NCBI GenBank assembly: GCA_025350645.1
Contig: JANXXM010000145.1
Span: forward strand, 1-64,000
Source: Ferruginibacter sp.
GTDB lineage: Bacteria > Bacteroidota > Bacteroidia > Chitinophagales > Chitinophagaceae
Direction: 5' to 3'
DNA: 64,000 bases
Below are positions 40,049 to 50,299 of the stretch, in pieces. The notes under the pieces are model-generated. The model saw only the letters and a program-made list of their open reading frames with translations, was not told the DNA's origin and made no database searches. The translations under genes were made by a program, and so were the position numbers. The first letter of the stretch is position 1, and every line of letters starts with the position of its first letter.

Positions 40049-40633
40049 TCAGTTATAAAACGGCTGTATCATATAATAAACAATAACCCCGCTTACGGCT
40101 ACAAAAAACCAAATTGGCCAGGTAATGCGTACGAGCTTTTTATGTTTTTCATACTCACCCGTTAGCGCACGATATGCTGTAAATAAAATGAAAGGCAAAA
40201 CAATTGCTGCCAGTGGAATATGTGTACCCAATAAAATATAGTACAATAAACGACTTGTTCCCGCCATTATTTTTTCATTTATAGATAAAATACCATCATG
40301 GTCAATATCCCCATATTTTGTTTCTCCTGCTAATAAATGATGTGCTATATAACTCAATAAAAATAATACCGAGAGTGCTATTGCAGCCAGCATTATACCC
40401 CGGTGCAGTTTATAGTTTTTACTTTTTATGCTTATCAATCCTGCCAAAAGTAAAATGGCTACTATACTATTTATTACAGCATTAATAGTCGCAAAAACAT
40501 GTACGTTAAAAGATAATGCCACATTTAATTTATACCTGCTCATTAAAGCAACTGCTATAAAAACTACAATAGACACTATCCAGATAAGCAATTTTGCTTT
40601 ATTATCGTTTTTTACAAAAGAAGGCTGTAACAT
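40049..40633 (-). CDS. DUF420 membrane protein (oxidase-cluster associated)
   Basis: Multi-TM; ...KLHRGIMLAAIALSVLFLLSYIAHHLLAGETKYG...; downstream of SCO gene. Confidence 0.8.
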   Translation of the reverse strand: MLQPSFVKNDNKAKLLIWIVSIVVFIAVALMSRYKLNVALSFNVHVFATINAVINSIVAILLLAGLISIKSKNYKLHRGIMLAAIALSVLFLLSYIAHHLLAGETKYGDIDHDGILSINEKIMAGTSRLLYYILLGTHIPLAAIVLPFILFTAYRALTGEYEKHKKLVRITWPIWFFVAVSGVIVYYMIQPFYN

Positions 40634-40636
40634 ATT

Positions 40637-41425
40637 TTAATAATTCGGTTTTAACTTTCTTTTTTTACCCAGCCATGCAGTTCCAAAAATTACTAAACCA
40701 ATGGCAATAAAAATAATGGGAAGTATTGGAATAAATTCTCTGAAAATAGAAGGGCTTTTTTTATCTCTTTCCAGCATTAATGTAGGAATATCTCTGGCAA
40801 GCTGTGCAAGTTTTATAGTATCAAAACCATTATACCAACCACGTATAACCCGGTTACTATCCAGCAAATAAAAATTTTCGGAATGTATAAATCCTGTATC
40901 AATTCCAGGGTCGGCAGTGGTTGCTTTCATTTCTTTAAGTGCCAGGTTATATATTTCCTGTTTATTCCCTGTTAGAAACCACCAGCTATCGTGGTTTGCT
41001 TCAAACTTATCCGCAAAAGAACGAAGGCGAGGTATACTATCTCTTTCAGGGTCTATACTTATAGTGAGAAATTGCACAATGCTATCATTTTTTTCAAAAC
41101 TTTTTTGCATTCGGCGCATGTTGCGGGCAAGCCCGGGGCAAATGCTGGGGCAGGAAGTAAAGAAAAAATCTATCACTAGTATTTTACCATGTAAATCATC
41201 TAAAGAAACTTTATTACCAAGCTGGTTGGTAAATTGCATATTGGCAACTTTATGCCAAATGGTATCATCAACTTGTTTGCCTCTCTTACTTTGTACACCA
41301 ATGCTATCATAAAAATAATGAGGAGGCATGTGTACTGCATCTTTACTTACATATTTCACTATCCAATATCCTGTAAACGGCAATAACATAGCCAAAAGGA
41401 GAGCAAGAATCGCTTTTTTATTCAA
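40637..41425 (-). CDS. SCO1/SenC-family protein
   Basis: ILVIDFFFTSCPSICPGLARNMRRMQ; SIDPERDSIPRLRSFADKF. Confidence 0.9.
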   Translation of the reverse strand: MNKKAILALLLAMLLPFTGYWIVKYVSKDAVHMPPHYFYDSIGVQSKRGKQVDDTIWHKVANMQFTNQLGNKVSLDDLHGKILVIDFFFTSCPSICPGLARNMRRMQKSFEKNDSIVQFLTISIDPERDSIPRLRSFADKFEANHDSWWFLTGNKQEIYNLALKEMKATTADPGIDTGFIHSENFYLLDSNRVIRGWYNGFDTIKLAQLARDIPTLMLERDKKSPSIFREFIPILPIIFIAIGLVIFGTAWLGKKRKLKPNY

Positions 41426-41542
41426 AGTATATATGCTTTATAAAACACTTTTACTTAACCATAAAAATGTTTTGCAAAGATAGTTGATATGCTGTTTGGG
41501 TTGATGAAAAATAGCTATTGTTCCATACATTTTTTCAATAAA

Positions 41543-41572
41543 AAAAGCCATACTTTTTCAAGTATGGCTTTT
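41543..41572. terminator. Intrinsic terminator after cox operon
   Basis: AAAAGCCATACTT-TTTC-AAGTATGGCTTTT, 13-bp arms. Confidence 0.85.
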
Positions 41573-41590
41573 ATAAAAATGATATAATGA

Positions 41591-42019
41591 TTAATCTTTT
41601 GCTCCTTCTTTTACAGGCACTGTTTGCACTTTTTGAATATTCGGTTTGCTGTACCCATTGGTATTTCTAAGATTTTTCCAACTATTACCATCGTACAAAA
41701 AGGCAATAATAAACCACACAAAAAGCACCAGCGGTACTGTAATGGTCATTATCATATTTCTAACTTCATCCCCTAAATGCATAAAAACAGAAACGATATA
41801 ATATGCTTTTAAAAGTGTGAGTACTCCTATAACTATTTTAGTAGAAAGTACTGCGGTATGCGACATTCCCGCTCCTTTAAAATAGAGAAAATATCCAAGA
41901 CCCAACTCTACCATTGTTAAAAAAGACAATACCCAAAACACATTCCATATACGCTTTGTACCACTACCACTATGGTCTGGTGCGTGAGATATTTCGGGAG
42001 AAATGATATGTTGACTCAT
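41591..42019 (-). CDS. Cytochrome c oxidase subunit IV-like
   Basis: KRIWNVFWVLSFLTMVELGLGYFLYF...AYYIVSVFMHLGDEVRNMIMTITVPLVLFVWFIIAFLYDG. Confidence 0.8.
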   Translation of the reverse strand: MSQHIISPEISHAPDHSGSGTKRIWNVFWVLSFLTMVELGLGYFLYFKGAGMSHTAVLSTKIVIGVLTLLKAYYIVSVFMHLGDEVRNMIMTITVPLVLFVWFIIAFLYDGNSWKNLRNTNGYSKPNIQKVQTVPVKEGAKD

Positions 42020-42094
42020 AAACTTATTTTTTTAAATGACCGTGTGATGTGATCAATATTTTATGGGAATATTAAATGTGCTACAGCTAAAATT

Positions 42095-42976
42095 TTATAC
42101 CAGATAAAAACAAAGAAATACGAATACCCAAACAAGATCTACAAAGTGCCAATATAGTCCTGCCTTTTCTATCATTTCATAATGCCCTCGCTGGTCAAAA
42201 TGACCCAGCTTAGTTTTTATGTACATGATTATATTGATAACCACACCGCTAAATACATGAAAACCATGAAACCCGGTAATACCAAAGAAATAACTTCCAA
42301 AAGCGGGGCGGCCAACATTATTTACATGAAAATCTGCAGTATTACTTATCATATTTACTAATTCCGTATTGTTCATTACAGCAGTGTTATGTACTTCTGC
42401 AGCACCATGGTGCAGTGTACCCGCTATATTTGCCAGTTGCTCATGAGGTGTGTTTTGTAATGCTGCTACCATAACTTCATGTGGTATATGGGTGCCCCAT
42501 GGGTTGGAACTTGCTGTAGTAGGTAAAACTGATAATGTGCCATCATTTAATAACGCCACATGTTCTCCGGTAAGTAAATGCGTCCACTCCCATGCCTGGC
42601 AACTAAGAAAAGCAATACCACCAATAATAGTAAGGATCATAAATTTTTCAACTCCCTTTCTGTTCATATTATGCCCTTCGTGCACAGCAAGTACCATCGT
42701 AACCGAACTAAATATTAACACAAACGTCATAATACTTACAAATACCAATGGCAGGTTTGCATGTCCTAAAAAAGGTACAGAATTAAAAACCTGATTCGGA
42801 TCTGGCCAGTCATTTACACTGAACCTAATGGTACCATAGCTAATAAGAAATGCACCAAAAGTAAATGCATCACTCATTAAAAAGTACCACATCATTACTT
42901 TTCCATAGCTGGCGTTAAAAGGGCTTCTTCCCCCATTCCACCATTTTGTACCCGCTGGTATTGCTGCTGTTGACAT
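42095..42976 (-). CDS. Cytochrome c oxidase subunit III (long form)
   Basis: MMWYFLMSDAFTFGAFLISYG; SYFFGITGFHGFHVFSGVVINI; GLYWHFVDLVWVFVFLCFYL. Confidence 0.88.
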   Translation of the reverse strand: MSTAAIPAGTKWWNGGRSPFNASYGKVMMWYFLMSDAFTFGAFLISYGTIRFSVNDWPDPNQVFNSVPFLGHANLPLVFVSIMTFVLIFSSVTMVLAVHEGHNMNRKGVEKFMILTIIGGIAFLSCQAWEWTHLLTGEHVALLNDGTLSVLPTTASSNPWGTHIPHEVMVAALQNTPHEQLANIAGTLHHGAAEVHNTAVMNNTELVNMISNTADFHVNNVGRPAFGSYFFGITGFHGFHVFSGVVINIIMYIKTKLGHFDQRGHYEMIEKAGLYWHFVDLVWVFVFLCFYLV

Positions 42977-43083
42977 AAATATTTTAAATATTAATTCCGA
43001 TAATTAATTAATGAGTATGATATAATTTATTATTTAGTTAAACTTAATGCTCATTACTGGGCTTAAAAGTTTTATCTGATTCT

Positions 43084-43707
43084 TTATCTTATCATCAACA
43101 AAAACATCAGTAAATAAACCCAAAGTATATCTACAAAATGCCAGTATGTATTCATAAGATCTACAGGTACAATACTGTAATTTCTCACTTTCGTATTAAA
43201 CGCCTGCAACGACATTACTATTAATGCTATAACTCCTCCTATTACATGCAGTGCGTGTAAGCCTACAATTACATATAAAAAGGAGTAGGATACATTTGCC
43301 TGTAACGTAATTCCTTTTGTCCATAATTGTTGAAATCCAACTATTTGAAGAATGATAAAAATTACGCCCAACACTAGTGTAATAGCCATCATAGTTCTAT
43401 AGCGACTCATTAATCTTTCTTTAAAAGCCTTTACTGCTATCCAAAGGGTAATGCTACTCAAAATTATTACTGCAGTGCTGTACCAAAATGCAACCGGCAA
43501 ATCAAAAGTGGTCCAGTTTACCTGGTTTCGTTTTACTATATAAGCACTGGTAAGGCCCGCAAACATCATTAATATACTGCCAATACCTACCCACAAAGTA
43601 AATTTATGAGGATGTATTTTTGTTTTTTTTTCTATCGTCACTGTACTCATCTTATTTTTTAAAATCTTTAAATTATAATTTATTGGCCCATAAACTAAGA
43701 AATACAA
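43084..43707 (-). CDS. Cytochrome c oxidase subunit III (short form)
   Basis: YSFLYVIVGLHALHVIGGVIAL; NTYWHFVDILWVYLLMFLLMIR. Confidence 0.88.
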   Translation of the reverse strand: MYFLVYGPINYNLKILKNKMSTVTIEKKTKIHPHKFTLWVGIGSILMMFAGLTSAYIVKRNQVNWTTFDLPVAFWYSTAVIILSSITLWIAVKAFKERLMSRYRTMMAITLVLGVIFIILQIVGFQQLWTKGITLQANVSYSFLYVIVGLHALHVIGGVIALIVMSLQAFNTKVRNYSIVPVDLMNTYWHFVDILWVYLLMFLLMIR

Positions 43708-44593
43708 TCATTAAATAAAAATAAGAGCCAAACATCACCATTCTGGCGCTTGCCTTATCCATTTTTATAAACAGTTTTATACTTAGCAAAACCATAGCTA
43801 CATTACAACCTAACACTATCCACATACTTATTTCACCGCTTATTCCATAATAGTAGGGCAGTATTCCCACAGGTATCATCATAGTGCTATACATGATGGT
43901 TTGCAGTGCTGTAAATTTAGTTGGCCCTTTATCACCCGGCAATAATTTAAAACCAGCTTTGCTATAATCTTCATGCGCTATCCAGGCTATTGCCCAAAAG
44001 TGTGGAAACTGCCAGAGAAACTGTATCCCAAATAAAATCCAGCCGCCACTGCTAAAACTATCTGTAGCAGCAACCCAGCCAATGAGACAAGGTAAAGCCC
44101 CTGGTATTGCCCCTACTAGTACAGCAACTGAGTTTACTTTTTTTAATGGTGTATAAATAAAACCATAAATAAATAAACTTGCCAGCCCTACCAGCGCACT
44201 ATTCAGGTTAAAAAAATACCACATCATTCCAACGCCAAGTATCCCTGTTACCAGTGCAAATGTATAACCCTCTTTTACACTCATTCTGCCACTGGCAATT
44301 GGCCTGGAGGCAGTTCTTTTCATCAGGGCATCGGTATCTTTTTCCAATACCTGGTTTACAGTATTGGCACTGCCGGTTATACACAACCCTGCAATAAAAA
44401 GTAAAAGAACTAAAACCAATACATGTAAAGTAAAACCAGCCTTTTGGTATGGTGCTATTAAAAAACTTACTACTGTACTAAATACAACCATAAAACTCAG
44501 TGTGAATTTTATAAGCTGAAAATAATCTTTTACTTTACTTGCAAGGGCAAAAGATTTTGAGCCAGCTATTGTTGTATTTTCTATTTTATTCAT
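43673..44593 (-). CDS. cyoE: Protoheme IX farnesyltransferase (heme O synthase)
   Basis: SANTVNQVLEKDTDALMKRTASRPIASGRMS; PHFWAIAWIAHEDYSKAGFKLLP. Confidence 0.92.
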   Translation of the reverse strand: MNKIENTTIAGSKSFALASKVKDYFQLIKFTLSFMVVFSTVVSFLIAPYQKAGFTLHVLVLVLLLFIAGLCITGSANTVNQVLEKDTDALMKRTASRPIASGRMSVKEGYTFALVTGILGVGMMWYFFNLNSALVGLASLFIYGFIYTPLKKVNSVAVLVGAIPGALPCLIGWVAATDSFSSGGWILFGIQFLWQFPHFWAIAWIAHEDYSKAGFKLLPGDKGPTKFTALQTIMYSTMMIPVGILPYYYGISGEISMWIVLGCNVAMVLLSIKLFIKMDKASARMVMFGSYFYLMIVFLSLWANKL

Positions 44594-44625
44594 CTTAAAA
44601 CTGAATAGCTTTTTTGCCTTTTTGG

Positions 44626-44657
44626 AATTAGCAAATTAGCACATCAGCAAATTTGAT
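44626..44657. repeat. 8-bp-periodic microrepeat
   Basis: AATTAGCA AATTAGCA CATCAGCA AATTTGAT between coxA and cyoE. Confidence 0.45.
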
Positions 44658-44662
44658 ATTTA

Positions 44663-46477
44663 TTAATGTTTCTCCTCATCATCTCCTACTGGTACATTCT
44701 GCATTATAAAGTCTTTTCCATCTTTACTTTCTTTTGCATAGTCGTAAGGCCACCTGTGCACTTCTGGTATTTCTCCCACCCAGTTGCCATGCCCTGGCCT
44801 TATGGGTGTTGTCCATTCCAGTGTATTGGCATCCCATGGGTTCATGGTGGTAACTTTTCTTCCTTTCCAGATGCTGTAAAAGAAGTTTATGATAAACAGT
44901 AGCTGAGCTGCGAAAACTATCATTGCTATTAAACTAATAAATTCATTTAAGCCTCCAAACATTTTAAATGATTCCCAGGTAGAAAAATCGTAGTACCTGC
45001 GGGGCATACCTGCAAGACCTTCGTAGTGCATTGGCCAGAATATTAAATAAGCACCTACAATTGTTACCCAAAAATGAATATAAGCAAGCGTGTTATTTAA
45101 ATAAGTACCAAACATTTTTGGATACCAATGATAGACACCTGCAAATAATCCAAAGAAAGATGCTACACCCATTACAATATGAAAGTGAGCTATTACAAAA
45201 TAAGTATCGTGCAGGTGAATATCCAATGCAGAGTTGCCAAGAAAGATACCTGTAAGACCACCACTTATGAACAAGCTTACAAAGCCGATGGCAAATAACA
45301 TAGCTGGGGTAAAGCGAATATTTCCCCGCCACAAAGTAGTGAGCCAGTTAAATACTTTAATAGCAGAAGGTACCGCTATTAATAAAGTAAGTAATACAAA
45401 AATACCCCCGAGGTAAGGATTGAGCCCGGTTACAAACATGTGATGTGCCCATACAAGAAATGCTAAGACAGTAATAGCAAATAACGACCCCACCATTGCC
45501 ATATAACCAAATATAGGTTTACGGCTGTTTACAGATAATATTTCTGACGACATTCCCATTGCCGGTAACAAAATTATATACACTTCAGGGTGACCAAGAA
45601 ACCAGAATAGATGCTGAAATAAAATGGCGCTTCCGCCTTCGTTTGGCAAAATTTTACCTGCCACCACTATATCACTTAGAAAAAAACTTGTTCCTAAGTT
45701 TCTATCAAACAATAACAATATTGCGCCGGATAATAACACAGGAAAAGAAAGAACGCCTAATACCGCTGTAAAGAAAAATGCCCAGATGGTAAGCGGCATC
45801 CTCGTCATACTCATCCCTTTTGTGCGCATGTTAAGCACCGTAGTAATATAATTTAAACCGCCTAATAAAGAGGATACTATAAATAATGCCATACTCACCA
45901 GCCAAAGATCCATACCTATTTTACTTCCCATAGATGCATCGCCCAGTGCGCTTAGGGGCGGGTATACAGTCCATCCGCCACTTGCAGGGCCTGTTTGTAC
46001 AAACAATGAAGAAATCATAACTACAGACGCCATAAAGAAAAACCAGTAGCTAAGCATATTTAATAAAGGCGATGCCATATCTCTTGCACCAATTTGCAAT
46101 GGAATTAAAAAGTTGGAAAATGTGCCGCTTAGTCCTGCAGTAAGTACAAAAAATACTAGTATTGTACCATGCATAGTTACCAATGCATAATAAAATTCCG
46201 GTTGTATTTTTCCGCCTTTTGCCCAGTGGCCAAACAAATCTTCCAGCCATGGAAAGGTAGATTCTGGATAGCCCAGTTGCAACCGAAATATTACGGAAAA
46301 TAATCCGCCAATAAAGGCCCAGATAATACCCGTGACTAAAAATTGTTTTGCTATTGTTTTATGATCCTGGCTAAAAACGTATTTGGTAATGAACGTTTCT
46401 TTGTGATGGTGTTCTGCGTGACTATCGCCCTGTACACCATGCAGGATTGCTTCGTTTGCGGTGATTACGGTACTCAT
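44663..46477 (-). CDS. Cytochrome c oxidase subunit I
   Basis: WFLGHPEVYIILLPAMGMSSEI; VWAHHMFVTGLNPYLG; HDTYFVIAHFHIVMG. Confidence 0.96.
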   Translation of the reverse strand: MSTVITANEAILHGVQGDSHAEHHHKETFITKYVFSQDHKTIAKQFLVTGIIWAFIGGLFSVIFRLQLGYPESTFPWLEDLFGHWAKGGKIQPEFYYALVTMHGTILVFFVLTAGLSGTFSNFLIPLQIGARDMASPLLNMLSYWFFFMASVVMISSLFVQTGPASGGWTVYPPLSALGDASMGSKIGMDLWLVSMALFIVSSLLGGLNYITTVLNMRTKGMSMTRMPLTIWAFFFTAVLGVLSFPVLLSGAILLLFDRNLGTSFFLSDIVVAGKILPNEGGSAILFQHLFWFLGHPEVYIILLPAMGMSSEILSVNSRKPIFGYMAMVGSLFAITVLAFLVWAHHMFVTGLNPYLGGIFVLLTLLIAVPSAIKVFNWLTTLWRGNIRFTPAMLFAIGFVSLFISGGLTGIFLGNSALDIHLHDTYFVIAHFHIVMGVASFFGLFAGVYHWYPKMFGTYLNNTLAYIHFWVTIVGAYLIFWPMHYEGLAGMPRRYYDFSTWESFKMFGGLNEFISLIAMIVFAAQLLFIINFFYSIWKGRKVTTMNPWDANTLEWTTPIRPGHGNWVGEIPEVHRWPYDYAKESKDGKDFIMQNVPVGDDEEKH

Positions 46478-46504
46478 GATTTTAAATTTTCTTTATTTCT
46501 GGTC

Positions 46505-47563
46505 TTATTTTTTCACAGGCAATATAGCCGCTATTAATTTTTTTGTTGTATCTGGTGTTGCTGGTTTTGCTGTGGGATCTTTATCAGGATACATTGCATA
46601 ATAATCAGGTTTCTGAGCATCCAGCCATTTATTATATTCCCCTTCTGTTTCTACAACAATAATACCCCTCATAGAAAAATGGCTTTTGCCACAAACCTGG
46701 TCACAGCTTATCTCATACCTAAAGTTTACATTACCGGTGCGTACTTTCATTTGTTCTGTTGTGTACTGCGGGGTAAACCACATGGTTGTAGGTATACCAG
46801 GCACTGCATCCATCTTCATTCTAAAATGCGGAAGACCTACATCATGAATTACATCCATAGCACCAATAACCAGTTTTACCGGTTTATTTACGGGCATGTG
46901 CATTTCCGTAGTTTTTAAATCATCCAAACTTGCAGGATCTTGAAAATCTACCCCCAAGGTATTACCAGATGGCTTGTTGTATAATCGATAATTTTTTTTG
47001 CCTAACACCCCATCCTTACCAGGATATCGTATGTCCCATGCAAACTGATGCCCCGTAATTTCTATAAGTGTGGCATTTTTGGGAGCTTCACCCGTCATTT
47101 TGAACCAGTTTACCAGTCCAAAAACCACCAACACAGTAAGAAAAATAGCCGGCACTGTTGTCCATAATAATTCCAGCTTAGTATTGTGGGGGAAAAAGAA
47201 AGCTTTTTTACCATCTTTTTCCTGATACCTAAAGGAAAACCAAAATAATAAAATCTGTGTAATTAAGAATACAACGCCTGTTACACCTATTGTTATATAC
47301 AACATTAAATCAATCTTCTCGCCTTCTACAGATGCAGATCCTGCAGGGAAAAGTGTTTTAGGGTAGAACCATTCGTTACAAACATATACTCCTATCAATC
47401 CTAAAATTAAAAAACTGATGAGCAAAAACCCATTAATTTTATTGGTTTGTTTTCTGGTTTTATCTTCCCCTTTTAATACACTTACATACTCGCTTGCCTT
47501 TGCTATCTGGAATATTACCAGAAAAACCATTATAACAATTGCTATTATTAATAACTCTTTCAT
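46505..47563 (-). CDS. Cytochrome c oxidase subunit II
   Basis: HQFAWDIRYPGKDG; VIHDVGLPHFRMKMDAVPGIPT; CuA motif SCDQVCGKSHFSM. Confidence 0.94.
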   Translation of the reverse strand: MKELLIIAIVIMVFLVIFQIAKASEYVSVLKGEDKTRKQTNKINGFLLISFLILGLIGVYVCNEWFYPKTLFPAGSASVEGEKIDLMLYITIGVTGVVFLITQILLFWFSFRYQEKDGKKAFFFPHNTKLELLWTTVPAIFLTVLVVFGLVNWFKMTGEAPKNATLIEITGHQFAWDIRYPGKDGVLGKKNYRLYNKPSGNTLGVDFQDPASLDDLKTTEMHMPVNKPVKLVIGAMDVIHDVGLPHFRMKMDAVPGIPTTMWFTPQYTTEQMKVRTGNVNFRYEISCDQVCGKSHFSMRGIIVVETEGEYNKWLDAQKPDYYAMYPDKDPTAKPATPDTTKKLIAAILPVKK

Positions 47564-47638
47564 ATCAAATTTATATTGTGCGTATGTAGCAATATCGAAA
47601 TTGCTATATCATCAAACTTATTTTTTACTTCACCTATT

Positions 47639-48910
47639 TTATGTATGATGAATCATACTTTCTTTTAGGAACGGGTTATTTTTGGGCACTAGTGAATTTT
47701 TCTCGAAAAACCTTCCTGTACCCCACATAATTATTCCTATAAATAAACAGGCAACACCAAATTCAAAAGGTAGTAATTCTGCATGAGCACCCAATGTGCC
47801 GGGCATTATCATCTGATAAAAATCTATCCAGTGCCCGAATATGATTAGTACTGCCACAAAGGTAACAACAGTCCAATTTCTTTTAGAACCTTTCTTCATT
47901 AAAATTAATAACGGTCCCAGAAAATTAACAATAAGATTGAAAAAGAATATACCGGAATATGGACCAGACTGCGTAGCTGTTCCTATACGTGCAATAAAAT
48001 ATCTTGTTTCTTCAGGTTGATTACTATACCATATCAACATATACTGATCAAACCATAAATATGCCCAGAATACAGAAAAAGCAAACATAAATTTTCCAAT
48101 GTCGTGCAAATGCTCTTCTGTTACATATTCCAGCTGATCCCTGTTTTTAAGAAATATTACAAAAATGGCAATCAATGATAAGCCTGATACAAAAGTACTT
48201 GAGAAAGTGTACCAGCTGTACATGGTACTGTACCAATGAGGATCTATGCTCATAAGCCAAAGCCAGGGTGTAACGGAAGCTACACTTAATCCAAAAAATA
48301 CGATATAATAAGATGCAAAAGTAAAATTTTTATCTAACCAGCGTTTAGCCTTTGTATGATCCATAGCTCCATCACTATCTGCATTCAAACTCAGAGAGCG
48401 CATTTTTTTTCCCAGTAAAGACCAAAGTAGCGTACACAAAGCAGACCATACTAAAAAGAAAGTTGGATTTAAGAAACCATGTTTACCATTTAAAATTTTA
48501 TCGAAAGTCGATGTTCCTTTTACATAAAGATTAGGATCTAACCAATGATAAATATCTGTACGGCCTCCTAGTATTAATGCCAGCAAAACAACAAAATTTA
48601 TTATGCCCAATAAAGGTACCACGCTTGATATAGCTTCTGGCACACGCCTCATAGCAGTTTGCCAGCCGCCCATTGCCAAAGTTGTTATACATATAAAAAA
48701 CATGCTTGCATTTACCAATAGCAGCCAGTACACACTATTTTGTAGTAATACTGCCCAAAATCTTGTACTATCATAATTACCATCCCCTGCTACCGGGTGA
48801 GTAAACGGGTGAAATTTTATAAAGCCATACAATACAGCTATAAGACCAGCCACAATAAGCCCCCATGTCCATTTTTTATAACTGCCTGGTAATTGAAACT
48901 GCTGATTCAT
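47639..48910 (-). CDS. actF: Alternative complex III subunit ActF
   Basis: Multi-TM protein (KFMFAFSVFWAYLWFDQYMLIWYSNQPEETRYF), position after ActE. Confidence 0.85.
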   Translation of the reverse strand: MNQQFQLPGSYKKWTWGLIVAGLIAVLYGFIKFHPFTHPVAGDGNYDSTRFWAVLLQNSVYWLLLVNASMFFICITTLAMGGWQTAMRRVPEAISSVVPLLGIINFVVLLALILGGRTDIYHWLDPNLYVKGTSTFDKILNGKHGFLNPTFFLVWSALCTLLWSLLGKKMRSLSLNADSDGAMDHTKAKRWLDKNFTFASYYIVFFGLSVASVTPWLWLMSIDPHWYSTMYSWYTFSSTFVSGLSLIAIFVIFLKNRDQLEYVTEEHLHDIGKFMFAFSVFWAYLWFDQYMLIWYSNQPEETRYFIARIGTATQSGPYSGIFFFNLIVNFLGPLLILMKKGSKRNWTVVTFVAVLIIFGHWIDFYQMIMPGTLGAHAELLPFEFGVACLFIGIIMWGTGRFFEKNSLVPKNNPFLKESMIHHT

Positions 48911-48946
48911 CTATAAATATTTTGTATGAGTATCTTTATTTTTATT

Positions 48947-49618
48947 TTATTTTTTTACTATTGCCGAAGTGTCTTTAGCTGCTGTACCTGTTGTTGTATC
49001 TGCCTTCGGTTGTAACGTTCTTATATATTTTACAATCATCCAGCGTTGTTGTTTGGTGAGCTGAGATGCATAACTACCCATAACTCCTTTTCCATAGTGA
49101 ATGGAATGAAACATTGTTCCATCTGCCATAGCTATATACGCTGGCTGGGTAAGATTTGCAACTCCGCCTACATACCCGCCGGTAGAAATTGGTCCGTTTC
49201 CTACGCCTTTATCTCCATGGCAAATAGCACAATTTATGTTAAACAACCTTTGTGTTTCTGCCATTTGATTTTTCGTCATTGAGTTTATCGGGTTTTTTAC
49301 TGATGCACTCATAGCATATCCCACGCTATCATTTGGCAGTGTATACGGAAATAGTTCTCCTCTTTTTAATGTACCCTGTACAGACATGTTGTTGTAAAAA
49401 ATCATATTACCGCCCAGTTTGGATATATCCATTGTAAACTTTGTAGAATCCCTTAGAGCATAACTTTCATAAGCTCTGCTATAAGCCATATCCGGCATAT
49501 ATATTTTTCCGGGTAAACGTTTACTATCGCAACTTACAAATGCGGTTGTGCAACCTATTATTATTAAAACTATTATTGTAATTTTTTTCATAACCCCCTG
49601 TCTCTTTAATTTGAGCAT
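48947..49618 (-). CDS. actE: Alternative complex III subunit ActE, monoheme cytochrome c
   Basis: RLFNINCAICHGDKGVGNGPISTGGYVG; one CxxCH. Confidence 0.87.
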   Translation of the reverse strand: MLKLKRQGVMKKITIIVLIIIGCTTAFVSCDSKRLPGKIYMPDMAYSRAYESYALRDSTKFTMDISKLGGNMIFYNNMSVQGTLKRGELFPYTLPNDSVGYAMSASVKNPINSMTKNQMAETQRLFNINCAICHGDKGVGNGPISTGGYVGGVANLTQPAYIAMADGTMFHSIHYGKGVMGSYASQLTKQQRWMIVKYIRTLQPKADTTTGTAAKDTSAIVKK

Positions 49619-49637
49619 ATAATTTTAAAAGCCATTT

Positions 49638-50225
49638 TTAATATCCAAGTTCGTGCCTGTACAATTTTTGTTCTTTATCATATCTTCCTATCCACCAGCC
49701 TGTTTCTGCCACTTGTATATTTATATCTTTTGCACCAGCTTTTTGTAAAAAACTTTCTACTTCTGCGTCATCGGTTTTATCTGTACATTCTATAGCCATT
49801 ACAAAATGATCATCAGTAGCTCTGGCACTGAAATGATGTTTTTTTATAAAGGGCGACAACTGGCACAAATAACAAAAAGTAAGTACCATACCTACCGCAC
49901 TAAAGAGAACTGTAAGTTCAAACGTAATAGGTATCCATGCCGGTAGTGAAAAATGCGGCTTACCGCCAATATTTAAAGGCCAGTCTTTTGTAAAAACCCA
50001 GCTAATAAAAGTAAGTGCTGTTGTAGTCCCCGTAATAGCATAAATAAACCCAGCAGTATGTAAACTTGTTTCCCGCAACCCGAGTGCATGATCCAGCCCA
50101 TGCACAGGAAAAGGTGTGTATACATCATGAATTTTGTATCCTGCTTTCCTTACATTTTTTACCGCAGGAAAAAGTACTGCTTCATCATCAAAAGATCCTA
50201 CCACAAATTTTTTAATTCCGCTCAT
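49638..50225 (-). CDS. actD: Alternative complex III subunit ActD (DUF3341)
   Basis: FVVGSFDDEAVLFPAVKNVRKAGYKIHDVYTPFPVHGLDHALGLRETSLHTAGFIYA. Confidence 0.88.
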   Translation of the reverse strand: MSGIKKFVVGSFDDEAVLFPAVKNVRKAGYKIHDVYTPFPVHGLDHALGLRETSLHTAGFIYAITGTTTALTFISWVFTKDWPLNIGGKPHFSLPAWIPITFELTVLFSAVGMVLTFCYLCQLSPFIKKHHFSARATDDHFVMAIECTDKTDDAEVESFLQKAGAKDINIQVAETGWWIGRYDKEQKLYRHELGY

Positions 50226-50296
50226 AATAATTAATGACTAATAATTAATAATTCTAAAAACACAGCTATTTAAATACTAAATACTCAGTAATAATA
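50225..50296. repeat. 7-bp-periodic microrepeats in actC/actD spacer
   Basis: TAATAAT TAATGAC TAATAAT TAATAAT TCTAAAA ... TTTAAAT ACTAAAT ACTCAGT AATAATA. Confidence 0.5.
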
Positions 50297-50299
50297 CTT

